NCBI GenBank assembly: GCA_002794105.1
Contig: PHFL01000049.1
Span: 1 to 38,205 of the forward strand
Reading direction: 5' to 3'
DNA: 38,205 bases
Source: Candidatus Thermochlorobacter aerophilus
GTDB taxonomy: Bacteria > Bacteroidota > Chlorobiia > Chlorobiales > Thermochlorobacteraceae
Shown here piece after piece: positions 9,119 to 17,390 of this stretch (position 1 is the stretch's first letter; each line of letters begins with the position of its first letter). The position numbers and the translations under genes were made by a program. The notes below the pieces were generated by a model. It saw only the letters and a program-made list of their open reading frames with translations. It was not told the origin of the DNA and ran no database searches.

Positions 9119-9691
9119 TTAGGGTTGAACTGGCTGAGCTGGTTGAATACTGCTTACTTTTTTGATTTCTTCTGCGTCTTGTTCTGTATAGTCAGCAATA
9201 CTAAAGCGTCTGAAGCGTAAAATGTTCAACTCGTCGAGCACATCGACAAGGTTGCGGTATTGAGCTTTTTTATCAAACTTTAGAACAATAGCCATAACAT
9301 CTTCGCCGACACGTTGGCGAATCTTCTCAGACTCGGTTTTCAGAATTTCGCGAAAAGCATTGCTAATGGTCGGTTTTTCACCGCTCTTGTCGTAGAGCTC
9401 AAATGGCTTAGGCTCGTCGAATCCGATGTTCCAGTATGCCTTGTCGCCTTCTGTGACCCGAATGGTAAGAACATTAGACTCGGCAACCTTCACCTCAGTC
9501 ATATCCTTTGAGGGAAGGTTGACTTCCATAGTGTTAGGTTTTGCAAAAGTAGTCGTAAGCATAAAAAATGTCAATAAAAGGAAGGCGACATCGACCATTG
9601 GCGTCATATCAAGGTTAAAGCCAATACGTTTTCTTTTCTTTTTCCCTTTTTTTCTTGAACTCTGCGGTTCTGGTGCAGCTATACCTCCCAT
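9119..9691 (-). CDS. exbD: ExbD/TolR-family biopolymer transport protein (second copy)
   Basis: Stator-associated inner-membrane protein of the TonB system, 190 residues. The frame is open to 9823, but ATG 9691 is the likely start. It has a GGAGG site just before it and lies 16 bases after the upstream exbD stop, and the extra 44 residues would overlap that gene. After a very basic stretch (RKKGKKKRKR) comes the family signature DMTPMVDVAFLLLTFFMLT, the single transmembrane helix with the proton-path aspartate. The periplasmic domain follows. It differs from the first copy in the periplasmic half, so the pair may form a hetero-complex. Confidence 0.92.
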   Translation of the reverse strand: MGGIAAPEPQSSRKKGKKKRKRIGFNLDMTPMVDVAFLLLTFFMLTTTFAKPNTMEVNLPSKDMTEVKVAESNVLTIRVTEGDKAYWNIGFDEPKPFELYDKSGEKPTISNAFREILKTESEKIRQRVGEDVMAIVLKFDKKAQYRNLVDVLDELNILRFRRFSIADYTEQDAEEIKKVSSIQPAQPVQP

Positions 9692-9707
9692 CTTATGCTC
9701 CCCTCCT

Positions 9708-10277
9708 TCAGTTTTGTGATTTGGGTAAAGCTTCGAGGCTAGTGATAAGGTTAAAAGTAGGCATGTTCGTTTTCCTAAAAATGTCCATAATGAGCTTAAT
9801 ATACTGGTAGTCAGTGCTGACATCGGCTTTGATAACAGGGCGGAGACGAGGCTCTGCCAGTCGTGCTTGGATAATCATGGTTTCAAGGTTGGTGGCAAGG
9901 CGTTGCATATCGCTACCATCACCGATGAAAAAGCCTTCAGCCAGCCGGAATTTGCGAGCTGAATCTTCTACTGCTGCAGCACCCATACCAGCTTCGCCCA
10001 AGCGTCTGGCAATATAGTTATTGAAAATGCGGTCGCGTGTCGGTTGAGCATCTACGCCCAAGTACACATCGCCTTTGGCGCCGACCGTGACTGTCATGAT
10101 ATCCTTGTCAGGCAACTTACGCTCGGCAGTTGCACTTGGTAAGTTGACTGGAGTCAACTCCGGGGGACGGAACTGTGTGGTAAGCATGAAAAATGTCAGC
10201 AAAAGAAAAGCAACATCCACCATCGGAGTCATATCTTGCTTGATGCCTGTGCGCCGAGCTTTCTTGATTCTTGCCAT
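9708..10277 (-). CDS. exbD: ExbD/TolR-family biopolymer transport protein (first copy)
   Basis: 189-residue inner-membrane protein with a short basic cytoplasmic tail (MARIKKARRTGIKQ) and the transmembrane signature DMTPMVDVAFLLLTFFMLT at about residues 15-33. A periplasmic domain follows. It contains an insertion rich in Ala/Glu/Arg (about 85-130) that the second copy does not share. It lies between exbB and the second exbD with short gaps, so one transcript is likely. Tandem, diverged exbD genes are common in this bacterial group. Confidence 0.92.
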   Translation of the reverse strand: MARIKKARRTGIKQDMTPMVDVAFLLLTFFMLTTQFRPPELTPVNLPSATAERKLPDKDIMTVTVGAKGDVYLGVDAQPTRDRIFNNYIARRLGEAGMGAAAVEDSARKFRLAEGFFIGDGSDMQRLATNLETMIIQARLAEPRLRPVIKADVSTDYQYIKLIMDIFRKTNMPTFNLITSLEALPKSQN

Positions 10278-10305
10278 AGAGTAACTCTCGTTTTTATGCG
10301 TTCAA

Positions 10306-11058
10306 TTACCCGACCTTTTCATCACGCATGGAAAGCGTTTCGACGATATAGAAAGCCGATTCATCAATTTGGTATGAAAAGCTATCGACCTGACTGGTAA
10401 AGAAGTTGTATGCAACAATTGCAGCAATGCCGCCGAAAATGCCGCCTGCAGTATTGAACAGCGCCTCAGAGATGCCAAGCGAGAGTTGTACAGCATCGGG
10501 TGCGCCGCTTGTAGCCAAGGCGGTAAATGCACGAATCATACCAATCGTTGTTCCCAGCAGCCCTACCATTGTAGAAATAGAGGCAATCGTGGAAAGAGCC
10601 ACCAAGTTCTTTTCAAGAAGAGGCATCTCAACAGCTGTAGCATCTTCGATAGCTTTCTGCATCTCGGTGCGCCGCTTCTCTGGGTCAGTAACATGGCGAG
10701 CCACGAGGGACTTATACTTATCAAGACCAGCGCGAATGACAGCAGCAAGAGAGCTCTGATGTGCATCGCACTTTTCAATAGCACCATCGATACGACCAGC
10801 CTCAATTTCGGCTTTAATTTCTCGGATGAAATCTGCTACAGAGCCCTTGCCCCTAGCTTTGTTCAGCGCAATTGAGCGCTCAATGACATAAGCAAAAATC
10901 ATGATGATAAGGGCAATCAGGACCGAGACCAATGGGCCACCGTCGTAAATGGCGTGAAAAATAGACCCTTTCGGCTGAGTACCAAACCAGATATAGATGC
11001 TGAGCCCAACAGCAAACGCAAGAACAAGTAAGACGATTGTGAACGTGCCTTGCTTCAT
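10306..11058 (-). CDS. exbB: ExbB/TolQ/MotA-family proton channel
   Basis: 250-residue inner-membrane proton channel that powers TonB with the two ExbD proteins. It begins with a hydrophobic helix (about 7-25) and a second at about 42-62, then a cytoplasmic loop with many charged residues. Two long helices follow (about 150-175, with STMVGLLGTTIGMI, and 195-220, with the conserved NTAGGIFGGIAAIVAYN). The last two contain the family's channel-lining Thr positions. The additional first helix makes it four-segmented rather than the three of E. coli ExbB. First gene of the exb-tonB operon; its promoter should lie in 11059-11372. Confidence 0.92.
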   Translation of the reverse strand: MKQGTFTIVLLVLAFAVGLSIYIWFGTQPKGSIFHAIYDGGPLVSVLIALIIMIFAYVIERSIALNKARGKGSVADFIREIKAEIEAGRIDGAIEKCDAHQSSLAAVIRAGLDKYKSLVARHVTDPEKRRTEMQKAIEDATAVEMPLLEKNLVALSTIASISTMVGLLGTTIGMIRAFTALATSGAPDAVQLSLGISEALFNTAGGIFGGIAAIVAYNFFTSQVDSFSYQIDESAFYIVETLSMRDEKVG

Positions 11059-11372
11059 AGCCTTAGTTATATGTTATAGGTTTATGGTTGTGATTGTAAG
11101 TAAATGTTTTACAAAAGGAGCAGAGACTGCTGTACTCTACGTTGCGGTAAGTTATGCAAAAAAAATAAATCTCAAAAAATTTCAAAAAATTTTTGCTTCA
11201 AATGTCTGCCCGGCGAGCTAAAGCGTAGCAAGGAAGAAATGAGTTTTGAAAGAACATGACAGAAAACTAAAAGTTTTTTAATAGCTTTGACTAACCAAAC
11301 TTTGTAGTGGTAAGAAACTTAGCCACAATTTAGCTCAAAATACAAATGAAATAAGGCAGTTGGCCAAGAGCA
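11059..11372. other. Divergent intergenic region between exbB and the double-receiver gene
   Basis: 314 bases without a credible gene. The middle (about 11155-11200) is very A/T-rich, with runs of A. On the plus strand TTGACT (11287-11292) and TAAGAA (11311-11316), 18 bases apart, could form a promoter for the gene at 11373. I see no clear Fur box, hairpin or RNA gene. Confidence 0.4.
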
Positions 11373-12566
11373 ATGAAGCCAAAAGTACTTTTTGTCGATG
11401 ATGAGCCGCAAGTATTGGAGACGCTCTCGCAACTATTCGAGGCTGACTATGATGTCTATACTGCACTGGGCGGCGAAGCAGCATTAGCAGTGCTGGAACA
11501 GCAGCCTGACCTTGCTGTGGTGGTCAGTGACCAACGCATGCCGGGTATCAAGGGCGTTGAAGTCTTAGCCGCAGCGCGTCAGCGCGTGCCAAATGCTACA
11601 AGAATTTTGCTCACAGGATTTGCTGATGCCGATGCAGTGATGGACTCTGTCAATATGGGTGAAGTCTTCCGATACATCAAAAAACCATGGAAGACCAGCG
11701 AACTCGAAGAAGTCATGCGCTTGGCAGTAGCGGCGCACTACAGCTTGAGTGCACAGCAAGCTCATGCACAAGTGGCCAAATCAGACAACCTCAAGAAACA
11801 GATGACCACATCACTACCAGCTGAGACACATGCGGCACTCCAAGCACTAGCGCAGAAAGTAGCAGGGAAACAAAGTCAGGTGCATGAGGACACAATCCCC
11901 AGCCTGTATCTGAGTGATGAGGTGATGATGCACCTAAAAAGGCAACAGCTTATAGAGGAAGAGTTCTTCGAGCGACTTAATCAAAAGGTAGAAGAAAGTC
12001 AAAGCAAAAACTATGAATCGGCATTTTGCGGTCAAGGCGGCAAACCTAAGTTATTAGTCGTCGACGATGAACCCTCAGTATTGGAGGCACTTACTGAACT
12101 CTTCAGAGAAGAATATGATGTAATATGCAAAACCAGTGCAGTAGAAGCCCTGCAACTGCTGGAAAAAGATGCCTTCGTCGCACTCATTCTTACCGACCAG
12201 CGCATGCCGGGTAAGACTGGCGCAAACTTGCTCATAGAATCGCGCCGATATGCACCACTAGTCCCAAAAATTTTAATTACTGCCTACACCGATGTAGAAG
12301 ATATTGTGCAACTTATCAACGAAGGGCAAATCTATCGCTACATTCAAAAGCCTTGGAACCCGGAAAAACTGAAGGAAACTGTAAGAGATGCCGTGCGCAC
12401 ATACATGCTGCAGCTTTCTATGTCGCTCAAAAGCAGTAGCAAAAGCATAGAACACATAGAGCAGAGCAAGAGCACACCAACAAAGTCAAATGCGCCAGCA
12501 TTGCAAACGCTTCAAGCCTTGCACAACTTGCAACAGCAACAGAAGAAAAAAGACAGTGAAAAATAA
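11373..12566 (+). CDS. Response regulator with two receiver domains and no output domain
   Basis: 397 residues with two REC domains. The first (about 1-120) has the acidic pair in VDDEP, phosphoacceptor D53 in SDQRMPG, and the lysine in IKKPW. The second (about 224-345) has VVDDEP, D275 in TDQRMPG, and IQKPW. The DQRMPG...KPW signature is the type often fused to HD-GYP or kinase partners. Here the linker (120-222) and the Lys/Gln/Ser-rich tail (346-397) show no known output domain. The next gene, 19 bases on, is a histidine kinase, so this is probably its phosphorylation partner, acting through phosphotransfer or protein binding rather than directly on DNA. Confidence 0.88.
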   Translation: MKPKVLFVDDEPQVLETLSQLFEADYDVYTALGGEAALAVLEQQPDLAVVVSDQRMPGIKGVEVLAAARQRVPNATRILLTGFADADAVMDSVNMGEVFRYIKKPWKTSELEEVMRLAVAAHYSLSAQQAHAQVAKSDNLKKQMTTSLPAETHAALQALAQKVAGKQSQVHEDTIPSLYLSDEVMMHLKRQQLIEEEFFERLNQKVEESQSKNYESAFCGQGGKPKLLVVDDEPSVLEALTELFREEYDVICKTSAVEALQLLEKDAFVALILTDQRMPGKTGANLLIESRRYAPLVPKILITAYTDVEDIVQLINEGQIYRYIQKPWNPEKLKETVRDAVRTYMLQLSMSLKSSSKSIEHIEQSKSTPTKSNAPALQTLQALHNLQQQQKKKDSEK

Positions 12567-12585
12567 ACTCTTCTAACCAGTCAAA

Positions 12586-14289
12586 ATGGCACCAGTCCCT
12601 GACACGGTGAGTAGAACCGCAAAAGAGCGTGATGAGCAGTATCGCATGATATTGGAGTGTTCTCCGGTCATGCTCTACGAGTTCTTGGTAACAAGAGACA
12701 TGGAATTTCATTTCCGCTACGTAAATCCTGCCTGCAAGGAACTGCTCTTGCTCTCAGCCGAAGAATTGATAGCCTACCCAGAGCGAGTCTTTGAACGCAT
12801 GCTAAGCACAAGTCAAGGAAAATTTTTTAGGGCAGTCAAAGAAGCTATACACAAAGCATCGCACTTCGATTTTGAAGATTGGCTGTTTTTCCCAAATGGA
12901 ACACAAAAATACATACGCTGGACAGCCCGACCGCGACGATTACCGAATGGTGATACGCTCTTTGACGGCATTGCGCTCGACACCACTGACCACAAAAAAC
13001 TCGAAGAAGCCTTAGCCGCCAGCCGCCAGCAACTCGATAACATTCTAAGCAATGTGGTTGGCATGGTGTATCTCGGGCAAAATGATAAGTCGCGTATGAT
13101 GGAGTTTGTAAGTCCGGGCTGTGAAAAACTGACAGGATATTCTGCCGAAGAAGTAATGAGCAATCAAGTTATCTTCGGCGAGCAAATTGTGCATCCCGAT
13201 GACCAAGACCGAGTGTGGAACGACATCCAAAAGGCGATTGAAAAAAAAGAGCCAGTGGAGTTGGAGTATCGCCTAATAACGAAGTCGGGCGAAGTCAAAT
13301 GGGCGCTTGAGCATGCCAAAGTCATCTTCGATGAAAATGGTCTGCCTATGGTCATCGTAGGCTTTATCTCCGATATTTCGGAACGCAAGCGCTTAGAAGC
13401 AGAACTGGCTGCAAGGCTCAAAGAAATTCAAGAAACACAAGCGCATCTTATTCAGTCGGAAAAAATGAGTTCGCTCGGTCAAATGGTGGCAGGCATTGCA
13501 CACGAACTCAATACCCCAATCGGCTATGTGAGCAACAATGTGGAAATTGCACAGCGACGCTTCGAAAAACTGGCAACACTCTATGCCAATAGCCTGCAAG
13601 CACTCCATGCACTCAACGCTGGGGAGATAGAAAAAGCCATAGAGAAGTTTCAGGCAATAACTGATTCAGACTTAAATACACTGGAGGCGCTGCAAGACCT
13701 GACAGTACGCACAGAACGGCTGTTCAGAGGCATGAACGCTGGCTTAGAGCAGATGGCCGCTTTGGTCAAGGGCATGAGAAATTTTGCACGCCTCGATGAA
13801 GCCGAGATGAAAAAAGCAGACCTCAACGAAGGCATCAAAAGCTGTTTGCTCATCATTGGGCATCAGTTCAAGGATCATCGCATTACGCTGACAACCGACT
13901 ATGGCAACATCCCAATGGTCGATTGCTATCCTGCACAGCTCAACCAAGTGTTTCTCAACCTGATTCAAAATGCCATTCATGCCGTTGAAAAAACGCCAGA
14001 ACCGCACATTCATATCTCGACCTCCTACAACTCAGGCTGGGTTAGCGTGCGAGTCAAAGACAACGGCACTGGCATTCCGAAGCACATTCAATCCAAGATA
14101 TTTGACCCCTTCTTTACCACAAAGCCAGTTGGCAAAGGCACAGGGCTCGGACTTTCCATCTGCTACAGCATTATCCAAAAGCATAAAGGCAAGCTCTACT
14201 TTGAAACCGAAGAAGGCAAAGGCACCACGTTCATCGTTGAAATTCCAGCGGTAGATTTCTTGTACTCACCAAAAGAGCAGGTGCGCTAA
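12586..14289 (+). CDS. PAS-domain sensor histidine kinase
   Basis: 567 residues with no transmembrane segment, so a cytoplasmic sensor. Two PAS domains are visible: about 15-140, and about 142-270 ending in a PAC-like DISERKRLEAEL. A coiled coil follows. The phosphoacceptor is His306 in the H-box GIAHELNTPIGYV. The ATPase domain shows the N-box (NLIQNAIHAVE), the G1 box (DNGTGIP), the F-box (FDPFFTTKPVGKG) and the G2 box (GTGLGLSI). The HELNTP H-box and long four-helix insert resemble NtrB/HoxJ-type soluble kinases. What the PAS domains sense cannot be told. It is adjacent to the double-receiver protein. Its TAA stop overlaps the stop of the convergent oxidoreductase gene. Confidence 0.92.
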   Translation: MAPVPDTVSRTAKERDEQYRMILECSPVMLYEFLVTRDMEFHFRYVNPACKELLLLSAEELIAYPERVFERMLSTSQGKFFRAVKEAIHKASHFDFEDWLFFPNGTQKYIRWTARPRRLPNGDTLFDGIALDTTDHKKLEEALAASRQQLDNILSNVVGMVYLGQNDKSRMMEFVSPGCEKLTGYSAEEVMSNQVIFGEQIVHPDDQDRVWNDIQKAIEKKEPVELEYRLITKSGEVKWALEHAKVIFDENGLPMVIVGFISDISERKRLEAELAARLKEIQETQAHLIQSEKMSSLGQMVAGIAHELNTPIGYVSNNVEIAQRRFEKLATLYANSLQALHALNAGEIEKAIEKFQAITDSDLNTLEALQDLTVRTERLFRGMNAGLEQMAALVKGMRNFARLDEAEMKKADLNEGIKSCLLIIGHQFKDHRITLTTDYGNIPMVDCYPAQLNQVFLNLIQNAIHAVEKTPEPHIHISTSYNSGWVSVRVKDNGTGIPKHIQSKIFDPFFTTKPVGKGTGLGLSICYSIIQKHKGKLYFETEEGKGTTFIVEIPAVDFLYSPKEQVR

Positions 14290-15338
14290 TTGCTACTACG
14301 CAAGCGTTGCAGGTGATAGTCTATATCGGCAATAATCCGTGTGGCAACATCTAGGGCACGCCGTCCATCTTGCACACCGACTCGAATAGGCTTGTCGTAA
14401 AGCACAGCCTCAATAAAACTGCGCTGCTCTTCTTTAAGCGCGTTGAGTTTAGGCACCTCTGGGCTCACAAAATCAAGAACTTTACCTTCAAGCAAGTCTT
14501 CAATCTCGCCAAAGAGCGAAAGCGTCCGTTGTATGGCGCGCTCCTTAAGCGTAGTCGTGCGCACGGGCGGCGCGTCAAGCAAGCGAAAGACTTCCGATTT
14601 GCCGCTCATTAGGTCGAGCGAAGCATAGCTTGGCGGATTCTTGCAAAAGAAGCGCATCTTGCGAACACGCGTGCGGCTAATGCGACTGGCAGTAACCGTA
14701 GCCGTCGCACCATTTTCAAACTCAATACGCGCATTAGCAATATCGAGTTGATTAGAAAACACTTGCACACCAGTTGCTGAAATCTGCTGGACAGGGGAGT
14801 GAACAAGTGAGAGCACAAGGTCAATGTCGTGAATCATCAAATCTAAGACCACTGAGACATCGGTAGCACGCTTGGAAAAAGTGGACAGGCGCTCTGCCGT
14901 GATGAAGACAGGCTCCCCGATGTATTGCTCCACAGCTGCTAAAGCTGGATTAAATCGCTCAACATGCCCGACCTGAATTTTGACACCTTTTTCTTGCTCA
15001 AGCCGAAGCAAGGCATCCGCTTCTTCAAGCGTGGCGGTTAGCGGCTTTTCAATGAAGAGATGAAGACCGTGTGAAAGTAAAGTGCATGCTACTTCAAAAT
15101 GTGCTGTCGTGGTAGTAGCAATGATGGCAGCATCAAGTGCATTGGCACACGCTTCAAGGGAAGGAAATGCAGTTACGCGATACTTTTTTGCAACCTCTGC
15201 GCAGCGCTCTGCATTGATATCAAAGACGCCGATGAAAGCCGTATCCTGACGCTCCAGAGAGAGTTCCGACAGCAGCTTGGCGTGCAGTTCGCCTAACTTG
15301 CCAACGCCTACGATGCCAATGCGCAACACACGCCGCAT
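14286..15338 (-). CDS. Gfo/Idh/MocA-family NAD(P)-dependent oxidoreductase
   Basis: 350-residue dehydrogenase. The Rossmann motif is GIVGVGKLGELHA (residues 8-20) and the conserved EKP triad is in FIEKPLTATLEEAD near 97. The segments VGHVERFNPAL and VVLDLMIHDIDLVLSLV are typical of the sub-branch often found with lipid A genes, which includes the UDP-GlcNAc 3-dehydrogenase GnnA. I infer a sugar-nucleotide substrate, possibly for a 3-amino lipid A sugar. No GnnB-like aminotransferase is in the window, and lpxD is 6 kb away, so this is tentative. It lies 33 bases downstream of the photolyase gene on the same strand. Confidence 0.85.
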   Translation of the reverse strand: MRRVLRIGIVGVGKLGELHAKLLSELSLERQDTAFIGVFDINAERCAEVAKKYRVTAFPSLEACANALDAAIIATTTTAHFEVACTLLSHGLHLFIEKPLTATLEEADALLRLEQEKGVKIQVGHVERFNPALAAVEQYIGEPVFITAERLSTFSKRATDVSVVLDLMIHDIDLVLSLVHSPVQQISATGVQVFSNQLDIANARIEFENGATATVTASRISRTRVRKMRFFCKNPPSYASLDLMSGKSEVFRLLDAPPVRTTTLKERAIQRTLSLFGEIEDLLEGKVLDFVSPEVPKLNALKEEQRSFIEAVLYDKPIRVGVQDGRRALDVATRIIADIDYHLQRLRSSN

Positions 15339-15371
15339 AGCTTGTAGAAAAGTTTCAGAGCCAGAACTTGC

Positions 15372-16976
15372 TCACGCATAGTATCGGTTAGGCACGAGGG
15401 CGTTGAGAAAAGCAGCAGCAGATTGTTGAATTTCTGATTTTTCAGCATCACTTTTTTTGTCAAGCGCACGATAGACCATGCTAACACGCAAATTGCGACG
15501 CAGCAGCGCCTCGTGACGAATAAAGAAATTCCAATAAAGATAGTTGAACGGGCAGGCCGATTCACCCACTTTTGCAGACTTGTTAAAATCGCAGCTCTTG
15601 CAATAGTCGCTCATTTTATCAATGTAATTTGCCGAAGCGCAGTAAGGCTTGGTCGCCACAAAACCGCCATCAGCAAACTGCGACATGCCAATCACATTTG
15701 GAGAGACCACCCAATCGTAAGCATCGATGTAAAACTCCCAAAACCATTGATTAATCTGACTGGGCAATACGCCAGCAAGCAGTGCAAAATTGCCGATAAT
15801 CATCAATCGCTCAATGTGGTGCGTGTAGCCATAGCGAATAACCTTGCCAATGGCTTTCGATAGGCAATTCATACGGCGCCCAGCAAAGACAGCCTCTCCC
15901 GTCCAAAAAAATTCAGGAAGCGGACGAGTATGCCCAAAATAGTTTTCAGCGTGATAATCAGTCTGCGACATTTTCAGCCAATAACAACCATACATGAACT
16001 CTCGCCAACCGATAATCTGACGAATAAAGCCCTCGACGGAATTAAGTGGCGCACGACCTGCAAAATACTCTTGTTCCACACGACGCACGACTGCCATAAC
16101 ATCCAATAGACCGATATTCAACAGCGGCGAAAGCTGCGAATGAAACAGCACAAGTTCATCTTGAAGCATGGCATCTTCATACCTACCAAACTCGGCAAGC
16201 CGATGTTGAAGAAAATCTTCAAAGCACTTTTCAGCCTCCAAGCGAGTGGTGGGGAGCGCTAAAGCCTCCAAAGAGCCAATGTGATGCGGAAAAAATTTTT
16301 CCACCGTGCGAATAACTTCACGATCGAGCTCATCCTGCTTGGGCTGATAGGGCTTGGGAATACGCACCTTCGAGCGAATCGGATGGCGATTGTCTCGGTC
16401 GAAATTCCACCGCCCGCCAACTGGCTGACCATCTTCGGTGAGCAATACCTTGAACTGCTTGCGCATTTTGCGGTAGTAGTGCTCCATCACAAGATGCGAC
16501 TTGCCAGCATAAGTGCGGATAAATTCAGCTCTATCGGTAAGAAACATCGTGCTGGGGGTCAGTCTGACAGCAATGCCAAGATGTTCGGGCAAAACCTCTT
16601 GTGCAAAGCGTACCGTAGCAATCTCGTTGGGCTCCATGACCAAAAGTTCCTCAATCTGATAGGTCGCCACAGCAGCTTGAAGTCCTTCAAGAAAATTTTT
16701 TCCAGCATCGAGTTCGTAGTAGCAGACGGTGTAGTGCTGTGCGCGAAGCTCCTCACGGAAGTGGCGCATGGCGGAAAAGCAGAGATAGAGTTTGGCTTTG
16801 TGGTGTCGGAGTTGCTGAGCATGTTCCAGCGATTCAATCATGACGACAATGTCGCTGGAAGGTTGAAGTGCAAGCAAAGCTGAATTATGTAGAGAGAGCT
16901 GGTCGCCGAGAATCCACGCCGCACGCCGCTTCGGTGACTTGGAAAGCTCAGGAGCATGAGGCATACCATGTATCAA
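15372..16976 (-). CDS. phrB: Fe-S bacterial cryptochrome/(6-4) photolyase (PhrB/CryB class)
   Basis: 534-residue flavoprotein of the FeS-BCP class, whose members repair (6-4) photoproducts or act as photoreceptors using FAD, a [4Fe-4S] cluster and a lumazine antenna. The N-terminal antenna domain starts with the usual AAWILGDQLSL (about 19-29). The four cluster cysteines are at 371, 459, 462 and 475; the spacing is the same as Agrobacterium PhrB C350/C438/C441/C454. The FAD-binding helical domain contains IIGWREFMYG and the strongly conserved DWVVSPNVIGMSQFADGG block. About 17 extra N-terminal residues precede the domain, so Met5 or a later start is possible. No photolyase partner gene is nearby. 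The repair function is inferred from the class. Confidence 0.9.
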   Translation of the reverse strand: MIHGMPHAPELSKSPKRRAAWILGDQLSLHNSALLALQPSSDIVVMIESLEHAQQLRHHKAKLYLCFSAMRHFREELRAQHYTVCYYELDAGKNFLEGLQAAVATYQIEELLVMEPNEIATVRFAQEVLPEHLGIAVRLTPSTMFLTDRAEFIRTYAGKSHLVMEHYYRKMRKQFKVLLTEDGQPVGGRWNFDRDNRHPIRSKVRIPKPYQPKQDELDREVIRTVEKFFPHHIGSLEALALPTTRLEAEKCFEDFLQHRLAEFGRYEDAMLQDELVLFHSQLSPLLNIGLLDVMAVVRRVEQEYFAGRAPLNSVEGFIRQIIGWREFMYGCYWLKMSQTDYHAENYFGHTRPLPEFFWTGEAVFAGRRMNCLSKAIGKVIRYGYTHHIERLMIIGNFALLAGVLPSQINQWFWEFYIDAYDWVVSPNVIGMSQFADGGFVATKPYCASANYIDKMSDYCKSCDFNKSAKVGESACPFNYLYWNFFIRHEALLRRNLRVSMVYRALDKKSDAEKSEIQQSAAAFLNALVPNRYYA

Positions 16977-17003
16977 AAATCGTTAGGCAAAGCCGTTTTT
17001 TGG

Positions 17004-17387
17004 TCAAACTTGAAGAAGCCCTTTGGTCTTAAGGTCAATTTTTGCATCCTTAAAGTTTGCGTCCTTGATGAGCGCACCGGAGAAATTTGTGCCGCGTAGG
17101 TCTGCGCCCTGAAAATTCGTGCCACGCACATACGCATTGCTTAAATCGGCACCCTGCAAATTTGCGCCAGAAAAATTGGCATCGTGCAAGTAGGCTTGGT
17201 AAAGATTCGCCTTCTCTAAATTGGCACCAGAAAGGTTGGTATCGGTAAGGTTAGCCTGCTGTAAAAAAGCATACCTAAGGTCTGCGCCTGAAAGGTCAGC
17301 GCCTTGAAGGTTGAGCGGACGAAAATGCTCGCCCACAGAAGAAAGTGCAATCAGCATCCAGAGGTCTCGGTCAGAGAGATGACGCAT
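17004..17387 (-). CDS. Pentapeptide-repeat protein
   Basis: 127-residue protein. From about residue 28 to 118 it is built from A(D/N)LxX pentapeptides (GADLSGADL, SGANLEKANL, QGADLRGTNF and so on), which fold as a right-handed quadrilateral beta-helix. The N-terminal HLSDRDLWMLIAL segment looks like a short helix cap. Some family members mimic DNA and bind gyrase, but most have no assigned role, so I give none. It starts three bases after the stop of the TPR/AT-hook protein, so translation of the two is probably coupled and their products may work together. Confidence 0.88.
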   Translation of the reverse strand: MRHLSDRDLWMLIALSSVGEHFRPLNLQGADLSGADLRYAFLQQANLTDTNLSGANLEKANLYQAYLHDANFSGANLQGADLSNAYVRGTNFQGADLRGTNFSGALIKDANFKDAKIDLKTKGLLQV

Positions 17388-17390
17388 GGC

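Noticed and set aside
9692..9823. N-terminal extension of the second exbD
   Set aside because: It would overlap the first exbD, has no ribosome site, and the downstream ATG 9691 has a GGAGG site and the normal family start.
14286..14289. Overlapping stop codons of the convergent kinase and oxidoreductase genes
   Set aside because: Real, but an ordinary consequence of tight convergent packing. There is no room for a terminator between them, which is not unusual.
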